From: Frankia casuarinae
GTDB lineage: Bacteria > Actinomycetota > Actinomycetes > Frankiales > Frankiaceae
Direction: 5' to 3'
Length of the DNA: 64,000 bases
Assembly: GCF_000013345.1 (NCBI RefSeq)
Contig: NC_007777.1
Coordinates: 2,914,001-2,978,000, forward strand
Shown: positions 62,786-64,000 of the stretch, piece by piece
How the letters are laid out: every line of letters begins with the position of its first letter
Position numbering within the stretch: the stretch's first letter is position 1
Program-made: the position numbers and the translations under genes
The notes under the pieces: model-generated
What the model was told of the DNA's origin: nothing
The model's database searches: none
Seen by the model: only the letters and a program-made list of their open reading frames with translations

Positions 62786-64000
62786 TTAGGAAACGGGTGC
62801 CGGCCGACCAGCCGGACCGCCGGCCCGGTAGGCCGCCATCGCCGCCTCACGCTCGGCGTCGTTCATCTCGTTGAGTGCGACATTCGGACTGCTGAACGTG
62901 ATGCCGCGGACATCGTCGAGCGTCCAGAGCTTCGAGGGGTCGTCGAGCTCGAGATGGGGCTGCGGAATCAGGGTCTTGCCGTCATCACGGACGTACCCGA
63001 GGTCGGAAATGACATCGGCGAGATCCCAGTTGTGGTAAAGAGTCTCCCACTCCCGCTTGCCGGTCAGCCGGCCCATGTTCGGCGTCGGGCGGCCCTGGTA
63101 CTCCGGCCGGAACGCCACCTTGTCAGTCCAGTGACAGGCTTCGGAGCAGTAGGTGCGCCACTGGTCGTCCACCTTGTCATGCACCATGTCCTCGCGGATC
63201 ACGCAGGGCACCATGCACGTCCAGCACCGCTGGGGGTACTGGTAGTCGACGTTCTCGAACGCGATGGGCTTGTTCCGGCCGGGGTAACGCATCCGGTTGT
63301 AGTTCTCCCACCACTTGCCGTACTTGTTGTACCAGCCCGGGTACTTCGACTCGAACCACTCGAAGTCGTCGTCGGTCATCGGGTCGATCCGCCAGTAGTT
63401 CACCGGCCATCCGGTGGCGAAGAACTGCGCGACCTCGTGCACGTACCCCTTGTTGTAGATACGGTTCCAGGCTTCCTCGACCAGGTCGTGGGGGATCACC
63501 AGGCCGTACTTCTCGAGCGGGATGAGGTAGCTGCGGTAGTAGTCGTCGTAGATCCAGCGCTGCCACATCTCCGCGTAGCTCTCGCGGTCCTTGCGGCGGT
63601 CCTTCGTGCCGTACTCGATGAAGGTGCCGATCGCGGCATCCACCACGGCGTGGTTGTTCCACCACGCGTAGCGCAGGTCACGCTCGAGCAGCGGCCGGTT
63701 GGCCTCGTCGGCGAGCGCCATGAGCAGGATGGAGTACCCGTTGCTGATGTGGCGAGACTCGTCGGACTGGACCGAGTGGAACACCGTCGGTAGCAGGTAG
63801 TCACCGTTGGCGGCCGCCTCGGACGGCATCGCGACAAACAGGGTGTTGGTGAACGCCGTCTCGGCGACGACGGTCAGGTAGATGTTCGCCGCGGTGATCG
63901 CGTCACCGGTGATGAAGCCCTCACCGAACTGGCGGCCGATCGTTCCGGCGTAGTTGTTGGCGAACGCCTTCTCAGTGATGTCGAAGCCGGCCGGATCGAT
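62786..64000 (-). CDS. prmA: Propane monooxygenase hydroxylase large (alpha) subunit, 3' part
   Basis: 404 C-terminal residues; the frame is open to base 64000, so the 5' end (about 140 residues by comparison with the usual 540) lies to the right. Visible diiron ligands: Glu47 of the visible part ([11 protein letters not shown]), Glu81 and His84 ([11 protein letters not shown]), at spacing 34 and 37 as in methane monooxygenase MmoX Glu209/Glu243/His246; the first ligand pair is outside. Also CWTCMVPC (about 245) and [11 protein letters not shown], cysteine pairs seen in this subfamily. Hydroxylates propane at C2 (known for PrmA homologues). Confidence 0.95.
   Translation of the reverse strand: MDPAGFDITEKAFANNYAGTIGRQFGEGFITGDAITAANIYLTVVAETAFTNTLFVAMPSEAAANGDYLLPTVFHSVQSDESRHISNGYSILLMALADEANRPLLERDLRYAWWNNHAVVDAAIGTFIEYGTKDRRKDRESYAEMWQRWIYDDYYRSYLIPLEKYGLVIPHDLVEEAWNRIYNKGYVHEVAQFFATGWPVNYWRIDPMTDDDFEWFESKYPGWYNKYGKWWENYNRMRYPGRNKPIAFENVDYQYPQRCWTCMVPCVIREDMVHDKVDDQWRTYCSEACHWTDKVAFRPEYQGRPTPNMGRLTGKREWETLYHNWDLADVISDLGYVRDDGKTLIPQPHLELDDPSKLWTLDDVRGITFSSPNVALNEMNDAEREAAMAAYRAGGPAGRPAPVS

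Overview
The window is very GC-rich, with densely packed genes, many ATGA/GTGA stop-start overlaps, frequent GTG/TTG starts, extracytoplasmic-type sigma factors, Tat-exported redox enzymes and actinobacterial-type QcrA/QcrB/CtaF. This points to a filamentous actinobacterium. A hopanoid C-3 methylase gene (hpnR), two hydantoinase-type carboxylase subunits and a propane-type diiron monooxygenase operon would fit a Frankia-like organism, but genus assignment is an inference.

Layout. 1-4.1 kb: cstA (5' part only), a small cysteine-containing protein and a DUF3311 protein, divergent from a sodium:solute symporter that is coupled to a sigma factor and a one-helix membrane protein. 4.2-6.7 kb: thiolase followed by a double-domain TetR protein. 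6.7-11.3 kb: a zinc/manganese-type ABC uptake operon, a minisatellite, and an unknown gene behind a Zur-like site. 11.6-13.8 kb: a secreted AMIN-like protein gene broken by an ISAs1-family insertion sequence with an exact 10-bp target duplication. 14-22 kb: CapA-like protein, WS/DGAT acyltransferase, pheA and a branched-chain 2-oxoacid dehydrogenase operon. 22.7-27.7 kb: an incomplete second set of bc1-aa3 genes (ctaD, ctaF, a 58-aa membrane protein, qcrA, qcrB). 28-41 kb: GH15 enzyme, TPP-dependent oxidase, hpnR, an SCO1-DyP-CtaG operon, MarR and a ClC channel.

39.9-64 kb is the most coherent part. It encodes, in two co-directional operons, a complete route from propane to acetyl-CoA: diiron propane monooxygenase (prmA partial, prmB, prmC, prmD) makes 2-propanol; a zinc alcohol dehydrogenase makes acetone; an acetone carboxylase (two HyuA-like, one HyuB-like and one zinc-ribbon-like small subunit) makes acetoacetate; a 3-oxoacid CoA-transferase (scoA, scoB) makes acetoacetyl-CoA; a thiolase cleaves it. 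A GroEL paralogue, a MIP18-type iron-sulfur factor and an amidohydrolase accompany the monooxygenase. Between the operons sit an AcoR/MimR-like activator, with palindromic TGTCC/GGACA sites in its divergent promoter, and a multicopper oxidase-ZIP transporter pair with a tiny coupled leader ORF.

A recurrent oddity runs through the window: short tandem duplications (11-24 bp) that span the stop codon of unrelated genes (E2, HyuB, ScoB, the activator, the MIP18 protein, and degenerate cases). I saw no rRNA, tRNA or CRISPR array.
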